Below are positions 23,271 through 33,774 of a DNA stretch of 64,000 nt, one piece after another. Source of the DNA: Anaspis maculata (Eukaryota > Arthropoda > Insecta > Coleoptera > Scraptiidae). The stretch's first letter is position 1. Every line of letters starts with the position of its first letter. Below the pieces are notes generated by a model, which had not been told where the DNA came from, made no database searches, and worked only from the letters and a program-made list of their open reading frames with translations. Location: positions 1,364,001 to 1,428,000 of the forward strand of contig OX421964.1 of assembly GCA_949128115.1 (NCBI GenBank). The letters run 5' to 3'. Made by a program: the position numbers and the translations under genes.

Positions 23271-23400
23271 TGTTGTCCTTGCAGTTGTAGCTGTTGCTGT
23301 CCTTGTTGTTGTTGCCGCTGCTCTTGGTTCTGGTGTTGGTTCTGGTGTTGATGTTGTTGCTGTTGTTGCTGTTGTTGTTTTTGCTGTTGTTGCTGTTGTT
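23270..23400 (-). repeat. CAACAG-type trinucleotide tract at the LINE 5' junction
   Basis: GTTGTT/GCTGTTGTT runs on the plus strand, giving poly-Gln-rich codons in the ORF1 frame and Asn/Ser-rich codons in another frame. The tract ends exactly at the 13-bp target duplication. Confidence 0.7.
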
Positions 23401-23413
23401 CACATCTACTATC

Positions 23414-24385
23414 GTTACCGTATTATAATAGGACCTATCGAAGTCGTCAATCAATTCCAGCTATGTGCTCATGATCCAAATCTCGGATCGTCAGTCAGAC
23501 AGTACCCTACCTACATCTAGTCAGGTATTGGCCTTGGCTAGTCTTCATGTATACAGTTACAAAAAAAAAATAAGATGATGACGGGGAAAGAGCCACGCAT
23601 CTTTAATTCTACTCTACATCTAGTGTTGAGCGATATTTCAAGACTTGTGACTACGCATTTCCATGCAGCTGATGTGGGCTTTCCAAAATTCAAATTTTTG
23701 CTATTAGGGGAAACGGATAGACCCCGTAATTGCACGGAAACTTGGTGACGATGGGCACCAAGTACACGTCTCTCGAACGTCCGATGACGGACGTTCAATG
23801 AAAGTCCAATGTTGCGACATATGGACGCTAAACGGACGTCTTGTTGACGTACGTATGGAATTAGTTCAGTGTATTTAATTGTATGGCTTCACAGGTAAAA
23901 CGGCTTCTTGAATGATGCTATGGCAGGGTCAGACATTCGTAAAACGTAAACGTAGTTGGCATTACTCGTGCCTCACACTACTTACTGCGGAATTCTTTGT
24001 ATTTTCTCTAGAAACACTTTGCTTGGTTTCTCATGCGCTGATGCGGGCTGCATATCTAGGATACGGGAAAGATATATAAGGCCTTCCTCGGCAAGACTGT
24101 TAGTTTTGGCGTTGGGAAAATTGCAGGTGCACATTCAAATTCTTGCTCCGTGGAATATTCAGTAACAAAATATTTCAACAACAATCACTGTATAATGTAT
24201 AAACATACATATAAACATATATGATTTATGTATAAACATACGTATAGCCTCGGGTATGCAGTTCAAGTCCAGCCACTACCAACTTCTAAAAAGTTGGAGA
24301 ATTGTTTTTGTCTGAGCGCTATCTGTCATATTTGAGTGCATATGATTGTCAAGGCAAGTACAACATTGATTTGACCCAAATAACG
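23414..24385. other. Spacer without recognised gene
   Basis: About 970 bases. Several GGACGT/ACGTCC words cluster at 23755-23855. Short ACATATA-rich sequence lies at 24190-24245. Open frames of 69-86 codons have no recognisable motif. Confidence 0.4.
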
Positions 24386-24387
24386 TA

Positions 24388-24690
24388 TGGTCCGAAAGTT
24401 TTGGGAATTTTTTTAAAAGCTAATAACTTTTTTTTGATAGTTTTAATTTTGTAACTTGATATTGCGTCGCATTGTTCAATAACATTAGAGAATTTCGCAT
24501 TGGAGAAATTGATACAAAAAAATATGGAACATGGCAGAAGAAAATTGAGATCAATCGAAGATAATGGTCCATTATCAAAATGTTGAATATGAATTTGTTA
24601 TTGTGATATATTAGTTAAAAAAAGTTAAAAAATAAAGACTATTCAGAAAAAGTTAATAGCTTTGAACAATTTCCCAAAACTTTCGGACCA
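24388..24690. mobile_element. 303-bp MITE with TGGTCCGAAAGTTTTGGGA ends
   Basis: TGGTCCGAAAGTTTTGGGAA at the left end and its inverse at the right end (TTCCCAAAACTTTCGGACCA) form about 25 bases of inverted repeat. They are flanked by TA at 24386-24387 and 24691-24692. The element is AT-rich and noncoding inside. It is probably mobilised by a Tc1/mariner-type transposase (inferred). Confidence 0.8.
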
Positions 24691-24939
24691 TACGACCATA
24701 AGGTATGCAAAATTGATTGACACGAGTAGATTGTCGGACCAAAACTAGCACTTTGATTAAGTGGAGTTATCATCATATATTCATAGTCATGATCATGGTC
24801 ATGGTCGTGAAAAATTGCAATTCTACGTCGGACTGAATCAAAAGTTCACTAAGCAAAATTCAGTGGTTCTCACCTGTGGAGGGTGACAAGCTAACGAATA
24901 GAAATTTCGCACACATGTTCTGCAGCTTGTCTATTAGTA

Positions 24940-26584
24940 CACTGAGAGAAAAGATTTCGAATATTTATTATGGAAAACACAGACTCGTTTATTGTTAACA
25001 AATGTCTTATTTAAATACGGCTTAATAAATATTTATTTGCATCCACCAAGCGGATTGTTTTGATAGCGTTGAAATACCTTGTTTCCTGTTATTTAATATT
25101 TGGTTATAATTACAAAACATCAGTTTGATAATGTTTTATCGATAAGAAACGTGAATAATAATAAGCAATTCGATTATTGAGTGGTAACGATAGAATATTA
25201 GCTATGGATAATATGATCTAATTTAGTTTTTATAGGTAATTTTAGGCATTATTGCTGGCTATAGATGATTCTGCCAAATCATCATAAAACATAATAAATC
25301 CATTATCAATAGCTAATAATTTGTTTAATAAGTACAGGGTGATACAAAGTGTCGGACCACCTTGAAGGTGCATGATATGCAGGTATAGTACAGTACTGGG
25401 AAGTTGTTTTAAAGATTCTAGGATTTTTAATTTTGAAGTTATGGAGGTACAAAATTTGATTTTTTGATTTCTTCTATTTTCGTTGTTTCAAAAGATTTTA
25501 GCAAAGACTCCATTACATATGGTGAAATAATGGATTCGAAAAATCAACCTCTGAATCTGTATTGAATTTCTGTTTCCTATACAGGTTGAGTCATAAACTA
25601 CAAAAATTCAGTTTCCCTAAGAAACCAGGAGCAAAGGATTAAATAAAATTGAATTGTGTTTAATTGGGCTCTGCATAGGATATGGGACTGTTTGCAGGCA
25701 CTTTTGGAAAAAAATTATTTCCAAGATTTATGACTCACCCTTTATACAAAAGAGAAATTCATCACAGATTTAGAGGTTGATTCCTGGCACTCATTGTTTT
25801 TCCATAAACAGTTCACCAAAATCTTTTGAAACAACGAAAATAGAAGCGATCGAAGAACCAACTTTTGTTCCTCTACAACTTTAAAACTGGAAGACATTAG
25901 AATCTTTTCAACAACTTTTCAGCACTCTACTACACCTCTACATTACGCACTTTCAAGATGGTCCGACATTTTTGAGTCACCCTGTATGGATAAATTTGCT
26001 TTTCTTCAACGAGATACTGGACAATGAATGACATGGGATGATACGACACAAATGACACCATGCACGAATAATGGCGCCGGCTGGAAATCTCTCACCCCAC
26101 CAACGCATTACATTGGCAATATTAAATAATAATATCCGAAGATACTCTAGTGATTAAATTCATTGAGGGTGACTTAGCGATTGTTTGTGAATAATGCACA
26201 GTTATTATTGGGGAATAAATGGTGCCAAAGTGAAGTGATCACAGGTATATTGTTGGTTAAGAACAGGTGATTGTCCGCCAATATGTATTTGTTTATAGTG
26301 ATTGAACCGGCTCAATCACAAACAAAATGTGCAATTTGGATGTAATAAATCATTTTGTGGGAAAGTTTGACTAATATTTGATACAGAATAATATATTCAT
26401 TGAATCTTATGAACTCTTATGAACAACTGGCATAATAAGCCCCTTGGTTATAATGAATGAGTGATTTTAAACTAATTATTTGATGTAAACGACATATGGT
26501 GACATATACTTTGTTATAGTATTTGTTATAAAATTGGTACGAAACAAGTATTTATTACCTATAAATGAAACTTTTCTCTCAGTG
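24940..26584. mobile_element. Composite element with CACTGAGAGAAAAG ends
   Basis: CACTGAGAGAAAAG (24940) and CTTTTCTCTCAGTG (26584) are perfect inverted ends, flanked by TA at 24938-24939 and 26585-26586. The element is 1,645 bp including a foldback inserted at 25335-25984. A second, truncated copy with the same nested insertion at the same position lies at 55183-56117. No transposase is encoded. Confidence 0.85.
25335..25984. mobile_element. Foldback element nested in the CACTGAG element
   Basis: CAGGGTGATACAAAGTGTCG and its inverse at 25984 are flanked by TA on both sides (25333-25334 and 25985-25986). The arms match over most of their length. An inner symmetric pair, CAGGTTGAGTCATAAA at 25582 and TTTATGACTCACCCTT ending at 25742, lies about 245 bases inside each end. 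It is noncoding. Confidence 0.85.
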
Positions 26585-29035
26585 TAGTCTATTCCTGGCA
26601 AACGAAGAAATTTGCATAATTTCGCTTCTAATCTTAATCAAAGATGTGAAAAAAGAACAAAGCGAAGACCGAGAGCAAGGTTGCGGTGCATGGTGGATTG
26701 GTGGTGCTATCACACTGGCTTGTGGATGACACCCCTGTTGTCCTACAGGGGTGCTAATCGTGACGGAGCCTGCAACTTTAGAGCGAAAGTTTTGACGTGG
26801 GTATACAACAAAAGACGTGTGTGCATATCAAATTGCAAAACGTCAGCCGTGAGCTTTTCCCACGGAACGATAACAAATGGCAACAACAAGAAGTTCCGCG
26901 CGGAAGCTTCGCCCGAGGTTTCACCATCAAATACCTGCTGGCTGACGCCGAAGCCAGCTGCACCAACGTTGCCGTTCATCACAAGTGCTGAAGTGGCTGC
27001 CATAATCACAGCACTTGTCTCTAAAATGAAGCCAGTGGCACTGTTCCACCGTTGTTGCAGAAAAGTACGAGCGCAACACAATGCGAGAGCTTTCGCGCTT
27101 TCATCCGCTGCATTGCTGCAACAGTAATTGCATAATATGAAAACGTCAAAAGAGAAGTAGCAGATAACTAGTTGAAAAGCTCTCGGCAGTGTTATTCTTC
27201 AAAGTAATTGGATACGACCGCCAGTCGTCGACTTGATTTGCAAGACTCATACCTAACAACCTCTCGCGGCCATTCCGCTGCATCAACCGTGATTAAATGA
27301 CTGCGCTGTCGTATAATTACTGGATGAACTCGACAGTCCTCCAGTAGTCTAATCATTATACAGAGCTGTGTTGCGAGTGAAACAAAGAATCGCGTTTGTT
27401 GGCTCGCGTCCATCAATTCGAGGGATGTTCAAGCAAGTAGTGTTGAAACTCGAAACACCACCAAGCCCCAATAAAGGTTTCATTACGGAGGGTGTTAATG
27501 AACCGTATAAACACTGATAAAAGCCCTGAGATTACGCTGGTAAATGTTATAATACCAGCCTAATTGTTATGAAATTTTTTCGACATGCCTCATGATCGTG
27601 AGGTTTTAAAAAGGGGCTGCGCCATTTCGGATTACGGCACGCAGTAAAAAATTCGCGAGGCAACAAATGCGGACGTTATGAATGTGTGAAGTTAATTCCA
27701 GCCGCTAATGCTGCTTTGATGCCGTAATGAGTGAACAACGTATAAATCACGTTTCAGTCACGTTTGCTGTTTACCTACAGTCGAGCCAGTTTTATAAATC
27801 CATCAAAAATGCAATCACAGCTCTAGAATTAATCTTGTTGCACCCGGAATAAATCATAAATCCACAAAAGGGTGATATAATATAGATAAACCCGTAGATT
27901 CCAAGTCAATTATACTTTGTTTTTTAGTTTCAATATTTCCATAGATTGAAATGTGAGATTTCAATCGAAATTAGATGCTGAGCGATAACTGTAGAACAAA
28001 GAGAAATCCAACACCCGAGTCGTGTGATTTTGTATTCACCTTGAAATAAGAATCCGTTTCCGCCAGAACGAGAAGAAAGTCATGAACCAAGTTAACCGAA
28101 ATGATAAACTGTTCAAACGCTCAACGTTTTCATCGCCGCCTCGTGAAGCGCGTCCGTTTCCAGGGCCGGGCCTGGCCTATTTGCCGCCTGCGTGCCAGCG
28201 AAAAATTGCCGCCCCCCTTACAAGCACTGGAGACCCCCCCCCCAAACACGGGAATTGGAAGAATCCTTTGAAATTCAACTTTATTATACAGGGTGGAAAC
28301 TGTGACCTGTTAGCCCAGGCGCCAGGGAAAACAATAAGGAAATAATTTTTTACTGGCTGGAAACTAGCTTAAAACGATCTGTGTAGCTTAGGTTTTGACA
28401 TACTAGTTTCCCCCCTTTCGGAAATGTCGGCGTCATGTCGCCATCATCAACAGGAAGTGCACCAGCGTGGTTTTTGCCGAATATCTTAATTTTGGGTTAT
28501 CTGACCGCAAAAGATGTGAGAAGTCATTTTGAAGCCTATGAAATTCCCTACAGTTTCGTTTTTCAATCAATTTTCTACGACCTATGGCCTTTGAAATAGA
28601 GCTTCTGGAAGCGAGAGTCATTGTCGTGGAAGCTCCATGGCCACTTGACTCGAAAAACTAAAATGTCGATGTGACAAAAAAAAATTCAAAATGAGATTAC
28701 TCGAGAATTCTTCATGCTATAGTTGCGGTGATAGTCTTGAACTCTTCCTCTTGAACCGTAGATTACGAATATTGAAAAGTCAAACACGTCACATTACATA
28801 TACAGGGTGTACTACAGGAATCAAATCAGAACAGAGAAATTTGACATATATCTTCGATTTAGCGTATGCGAAACTCCAAGCACTTATCACGAGTCCAATA
28901 TCAATGTGCATTGCTCTGTAAGCTTTACTTGATACACTCAAGAAGGGGTCAGCTCACAGCCTTCCTGTAAAATGTTTTGAAGGTCCTCTAAAATCATCAA
29001 AATTTACAGTAGCAAGAAATGTATGTAACAGTATA
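26585..29035. other. Region without confident gene; two orphan CAGGGTG ends
   Basis: The longest frame is plus 26612-27127 (171 codons, starting MHNFASNLNQRCEKR), with minus frames overlapping it. The segment 26640-27110 is GC-richer than its surroundings, but I recognise no domain, so coding is doubtful. Unpaired element ends TACAGGGTG occur at 28288 and 28800. A C-rich run (CCCCCCCC) lies near 28235. The rest shows nothing recognisable. Confidence 0.3.
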
Positions 29036-30075
29036 CAGGGTGTTTCCAAAATGGTGTTACAAACTTCTAGGGAAGATTTCCCATCAAAAATGGACAAGGA
29101 AAATATATACCTTTGATGTCCTAAAATGCTCAGTTGAAAAGTTACAGGGTGTTCAAGTTGACTTTTCAAAACTGATTTTTTGACATAAGTTTTGAACCGT
29201 TCAACCGATTTTGTTCAAGTTCTCACCGAAGTTAACTGAAATAAGTCTCTATCGAATAATAGTAACGTGTTGGAGAAAAAAGTTCAGGGGCGTAGATAAT
29301 GGGGGCTGTCCTCATATTTCCCCCCCTCTTTTTTAGACCCCTAGCTATTTTCCCAAATTGTTCTTATTTTTTTATTCTACGTTCAATTTAGAGAGAAAAG
29401 TTACTCTTGCAAAATTTTGATTAGAGGCTTCGTTTTTGAGATATCTGAGTTTGAAACTTTGGAAAACATCTCGAAATTGCCACTTTCCAAGGCCAAAAAA
29501 TTGGAATAAAAAAAAACTCATGATTTTTCAGCAGAAATAGGTTCTCTTCATGTTTCTAAGTTGATAAACCACTATTTCCTCTGAGAAACGAGAGCTTTTC
29601 AGGGAAAAAAAATTGGCCTCATCGAAAGTGGTGATTTCGAGATGTTTTCCAAAGTTTCAAACTCAGATATCTCAAAAACGAAACCTCCAATCAAAATTTT
29701 GCAAGAGTAACTTTTTTCTCTAAATTGAACGTAGAATAAAAAAATAAGAACAATTTGGGAAAATAGCTGGGGGTGTAAAAAATAGGGGGGGAAATATGAG
29801 GACAGCCCCCATTATCTACGCCCCTGAACTTTTTTCTCCAACACGTTACTATTATTCGATAGAGACTTATTTCAGTTAACTTTGGTGAGAACTTGAACAA
29901 AATCGGTTAAACGGTTCAAAACTTATGTCAAAAAATCAGTTTTAAAAAGTCAACTTGAACACCCTGTAACTTTTCAACGGAGCATTTTAAGACATCAAAA
30001 GTATATTTTTTCCTGATCCATTTTTGATGGGGAATCTCTCCTAGAAGTTTGTATCACCATTTTGGAAACACCCTG
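29036..30075. mobile_element. Foldback element with two concentric CAGGGTG shells
   Basis: A 1,040-bp palindrome centred near 29555. The outer ends CAGGGTGTTTCCAAAATGGT and inverse are flanked by GTATA/TATAC. Inner ends CAGGGTGTTCAAGTTGACTT (29145) and inverse (ending 29966) lie exactly 109 bases inside on both sides. The arms match closely, including the ACGTGTTGGAGAAAAAAGTT and TAGATAATGGGGGCTGTCCT blocks. The minus frame 29691-29900 is a palindrome translation. Confidence 0.85.
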
Positions 30076-30280
30076 TATACCAAGGAACCAAAGTGAATTT
30101 TTGATCCCTTGGGTGAAGTTTGTTGCTCGAGGGCCTGATATTGTTTTATTTGTTTTTGAAGTTTGTTGCTCAGGATCTTATGTCCAAATATGCATAATAT
30201 CATCTGAATACGTGGAACAGCGTGTACTATATATTTGATGCTGACGTCGCAATGTCCATAGCTTCAGTAAATTTTGTCGG

Positions 30281-30484
30281 TTAAATTTTCATTCCCATGG
30301 GAAACCACGTTAATTCAAACTCCCCGGTCCGTTGTGAAAGCTGTGTATTTCCTGGATTTTTGGTGTAGGGTAGGCCTATCTGATAGTAGCCCGGAGATAG
30401 ATCCAGATGAGTGAAATACATCGCTCCTCCTAGAGCATCAAGAATTTCATTGATACAGGGCAGAGGAAAATCGTCATTCTGCAC
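30281..30484 (-). pseudogene. Ty3/gypsy reverse transcriptase fragment
   Basis: A 67-codon minus frame reads DDFPLPCINEILDALGGAMY, then FTHLDLSPGYYQIGL and FELTWFPMGMKI. This matches the gypsy RT fingers-to-palm segment: F-P-L-P-x-I-x-E-I-L-D, the catalytic Asp in H-L-D-L, and F-x-x-M-P-M/G-L. Only about 70 residues survive, with a small deletion after the GYYQI block. No LTRs could be matched to it. Confidence 0.75.
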
Positions 30485-30497
30485 TGATCGATTTGAA

Positions 30498-30532
30498 TAA
30501 ATGAATAAATAAATAAATAAATAAATAAATGA
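30498..30532. repeat. (AAAT)n microsatellite
   Basis: AATA/AAAT tetranucleotide run directly beside the gypsy RT fragment. Confidence 0.85.
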
Positions 30533-30539
30533 ATTGAAA

Positions 30540-33500
30540 TCGACCGGCTCTTTAGCCTATAAAGAACTGAATGTAAAACATCGTGAGCTTTGGTAATACA
30601 CCTGAAAAGGGAGAGGCGGTCGTGAAGTAACGAAAAAGTGGAAAAAGGGAAAAAAGCGACGGCAGATGTCTAAGGGAAGAACACAAGAAAAACTGGGTAT
30701 TTCCTGCTCCAGATCATAGAAAAGAGAAGATTCAAGTCTCTTCTTATGTTGACGACTTCCCGAGTATAGCTGCCGTGCCTTCAGAACGCTCGAAGATAAG
30801 TTATTTAGCTCCTTTGTTGCCTGTCAGTTAGACATTATTTATTGTAACAATTAGTGGGGTAATCACGTTCAGCGGAGTAAATGGAATACACGTAGCGTGT
30901 GGTTCACTGTTGTTGATGCTTGAGAGAGACGAAAGAGTAGAACGATGTCGCCACAAGATTTCCAGATGAACTGGGACCGAGCTACCACGAGAGCCAGGAT
31001 CTGGCGAGACAACAAAGCGATGACCTGTAGAACAGGTGACGTGAGTTTGAGAGCTCCGAGGTATACTGTCATACTTGATGTACCTGGTCGGGCTATTCTC
31101 CTCCATCTGAGTTGAATTGCTTTAATGATTTCTTCATACTTCTGTTTACCATGTTACATATTACACTGATCAACTATCTTCTGTATCCATGCCTGGATCT
31201 TATGAGAGAAAGGGATCTGCACACAACAGATGTTTTTCTTACTGTCGTGTCTTGTGAGAAAAGGGTATCTCGTGAGAGAAGATATCTTTCCTTACTTTGT
31301 TATCTGATGAAATAATATACGTCTTCAACTGTTGAGACCTGGTTGTTGATATTGTTGATTTACATTGAATCATGTGGTGGTATTTATTGTGATAAATAAC
31401 TGATGATGATTCCATTGACCATGTTCATTATGTATGAACCCATGTACTGTGATTATTCACAGTTTCGTTTTATTGGTAATATTGATTGTTATTGATTTGT
31501 ATGTCATGTGTTCTCCCTCTTCTTTCGGCAGCAGTGCTCGGCCACTGTCCTTGCCAAAATCTTATCTATTTTCCCTACAGATCCCTCGTCAACTTAGGTC
31601 ACCGTAGAACTTACTAATAAACCTTTGTCTCTGTTTCACACTGCCCCAAGTGGCTACACTGCGCTGAGCACTTGGTCTGCAGTATTCTTTCCCGCTAACA
31701 GGTTCCTCAACAATCTAGGTCCGTGGAACTAATATGATCTGTTCTAGCGAGAGCGATACTCTCTCTCGTCTTTCTCTTGTTCTCTCTGCATCAGTGACTT
31801 ACACACTGCATTTCAAATAGTGGGAGGGGGGTGTAATTGAATTGATATTGCATTCTTGAACATGAGTCAATATATTTGTCTTTGGAATAAAATTGTTCTT
31901 TGTTGATTTTGAAGTCTCTGCGTTTCATTTCCAAGCCTTCACTTACCTGTACTACTTTGGAGTAACTACGGAACAACTAAAGTCCTAACGAACACCACTA
32001 GACGAACACGAACAGCCAACCTAAGTCTTCAACTTTAAAGGAGATTCTTCTCCTTCTTTGGGGAAAGTTTATTTTTATAAGAGGGGTGGGTTGGGAGATT
32101 ACAGAATGTTTATTGCTACGTTAGTTAGTTTTAAGCGAAGGTTTTCGGCTTCGGTATTATAAAAAGAAAAGGTAGATTATAATTTGGGACAAATTAGTCT
32201 TGGTTTAGGAATGCGAAGGATATCGATTTTTGCCGCCTGATCTCGGGGTGACACCGCATGGGTTTTGTGGATAAGGAGAGATTTTAGCAGAAGGGAAGGG
32301 GGCAAGAAAAGAATCGGTCCGAGAAACACGGGGATGAGGGAAGAGAATTCGCGTGGTAGCAGTCAAGAACGTCAGATGTGCGGGAGAAGAACTCATATTT
32401 TTCAAGAAGAATAAATTGAGAAAAGTGCTAAAAACACTGTGATAAATTGTAGTGCATCAGTGACGAGAAAGGAAAATATTGAGGCAAGTCTGATTTCTAT
32501 TCAATCAATTGCTTATTGTTGGATGGGCTTTGAGGTGATTGTTTGTTTATAAATCGATGGTAGGTTTTGTTCTTAATTTTTTTCTATGACGTTGCCGAAA
32601 CGCGCGTCGACCAAATAAATAATATATAAAACGAGTGTGGCAAGACTTTCAGAGAAAACCCTCACTCTTAATATATTCAAAGCCACTTAAAGAAAAAGAA
32701 ACATCAATGCTGGAACATACTTCAATATGATAAGAGAGATGGATTCCGCTGCAAGTTGACTACATAAAGGACCGGGAAGACTCGATAACGAGCCAATCAA
32801 TTCATCAATGAAGAAGTGGACGTGGTTAGGTCATAAAGCTTCAGTTGACGTCCACTCCATTCCGTCCCGATGGTGATAAGACATTTTTCAAAACGGGCAC
32901 GGGAGGGGTGAGTACCCGGGTGTGTACTGGGTACTTCGAACGAATTGTCCACCTATACTACCTGGCAGATGGTTTCAAATTAGTGGAATGAATATCACTC
33001 ACCTGTAGTTTCAGCAACAAGGCAGATACCAAGTCCGGTTGAATGCGTCACGCTTCACCTGGAATCAGAAAAAAGAAACACAAATCAGTTCAAGTGGCAC
33101 TGGCATTTTGGAGAGCTCCGCTATGCCATCCATTAACGTTGGGTGTGCTCGTATCTTTTCCAAACGCAATTAGATTAGAGGCATATCCGTTGCACATTGT
33201 ACGTAGGCGATATTGGCAATTTGGCGGACTCGAGAATGAGGCTTAAAACAAAACAAATATTGCAATTTTCGAACACGATCGAACGGAACTGATGCTTCAG
33301 CAATTTTGATTGGAATGTGGTGGACGAGCGGTCCGTTAAATCTTCCTCATTTTTGTTGCATTACGTATTATTACACATGCGAGCATATATACTCCGTCCG
33401 CCCGGGTCTGATTTCACAAATTGTGTGCTGTGGCGAAGAAAATCACGTTGGATTTGCATTTTCGCGGTATTGTTTCTGTGTGATATAACTCCGAGTATCC

Positions 33501-33770
33501 CTTCATACGTCCATAAGCTAGCAGTTAGGTACGTTGGTTGGAAGCCTGCGGTTTGGAAATTGGGGTGGTATACTCCAATCTATGTGTATACTACATACAT
33601 AGTGTATAATCAGTCACTCGCAACTTTTTTCATTAAAGAGTAAGCCATGGAAACATTTTGTTGTGTTGGTACGAAGTTACCAGCTGTCTAGATGTGGTAT
33701 GATACTAAGCGGATGATCGTTATGCGCTGAGGTTATGTGACAGCTGTCAGCCGTCGCCGCGATATGATGT
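30540..33770. other. 3.2-kb region without recognised gene; possible LTR-like stretch
   Basis: Open frames of up to 108 codons (for example minus 30828-31106 and plus 33317-33643) show no recognisable domains. The segment 31540-31720 contains two related pieces (CAACTTAGGTCACCGTAGAAC and AACAATCTAGGTCCGTGGAAC) plus an AATAAA, and could be part of a retrotransposon terminal repeat. No matching second copy was found. A lone GAACGAATTGTCC near 32940 recalls the array at 3035. Confidence 0.3.
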
Positions 33771-33774
33771 AGGC

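Larger units (their letters stand above)
19331..23400 (-). mobile_element. Decayed non-LTR retrotransposon (LINE) with 13-bp target duplication
   Basis: CACATCTACTATC is present exactly at 19318-19330 and 23401-23413. Between these lies a minus-strand LINE. It has a Gln-rich 5' end (23260-23400), an ORF1 with zinc knuckle (22553-23270), an endonuclease start (22065-22330), reverse transcriptase pieces (21337-22080), a C-terminal region (20746-21294) and a 3' end with an AATAAAATTGAATTGGAATT tail at 19331-19355. The 3' UTR is split by the foldback at 19392-20477. A deletion joins the first part of the endonuclease directly to the RT palm. Frames are broken throughout, so the copy is inactive. 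The RT belongs to a group with an ORF1 zinc knuckle and an apurinic-type endonuclease; I do not assign a clade. Confidence 0.85.

Noticed and set aside
24250..24285. GTTCAAGTCC resembling a tRNA/SINE B box
   Set aside because: The flanks cannot form a T arm, and no A box or tRNA-like body lies upstream.
26612..27127. 171-codon plus frame with overlapping minus frames
   Set aside because: No recognisable domain, and both strands are open in a GC-richer patch, as expected by chance.
31540..31720. Possible solo LTR
   Set aside because: Internal similarity and an AATAAA are present, but no TG...CA borders, target duplication or second copy could be shown.
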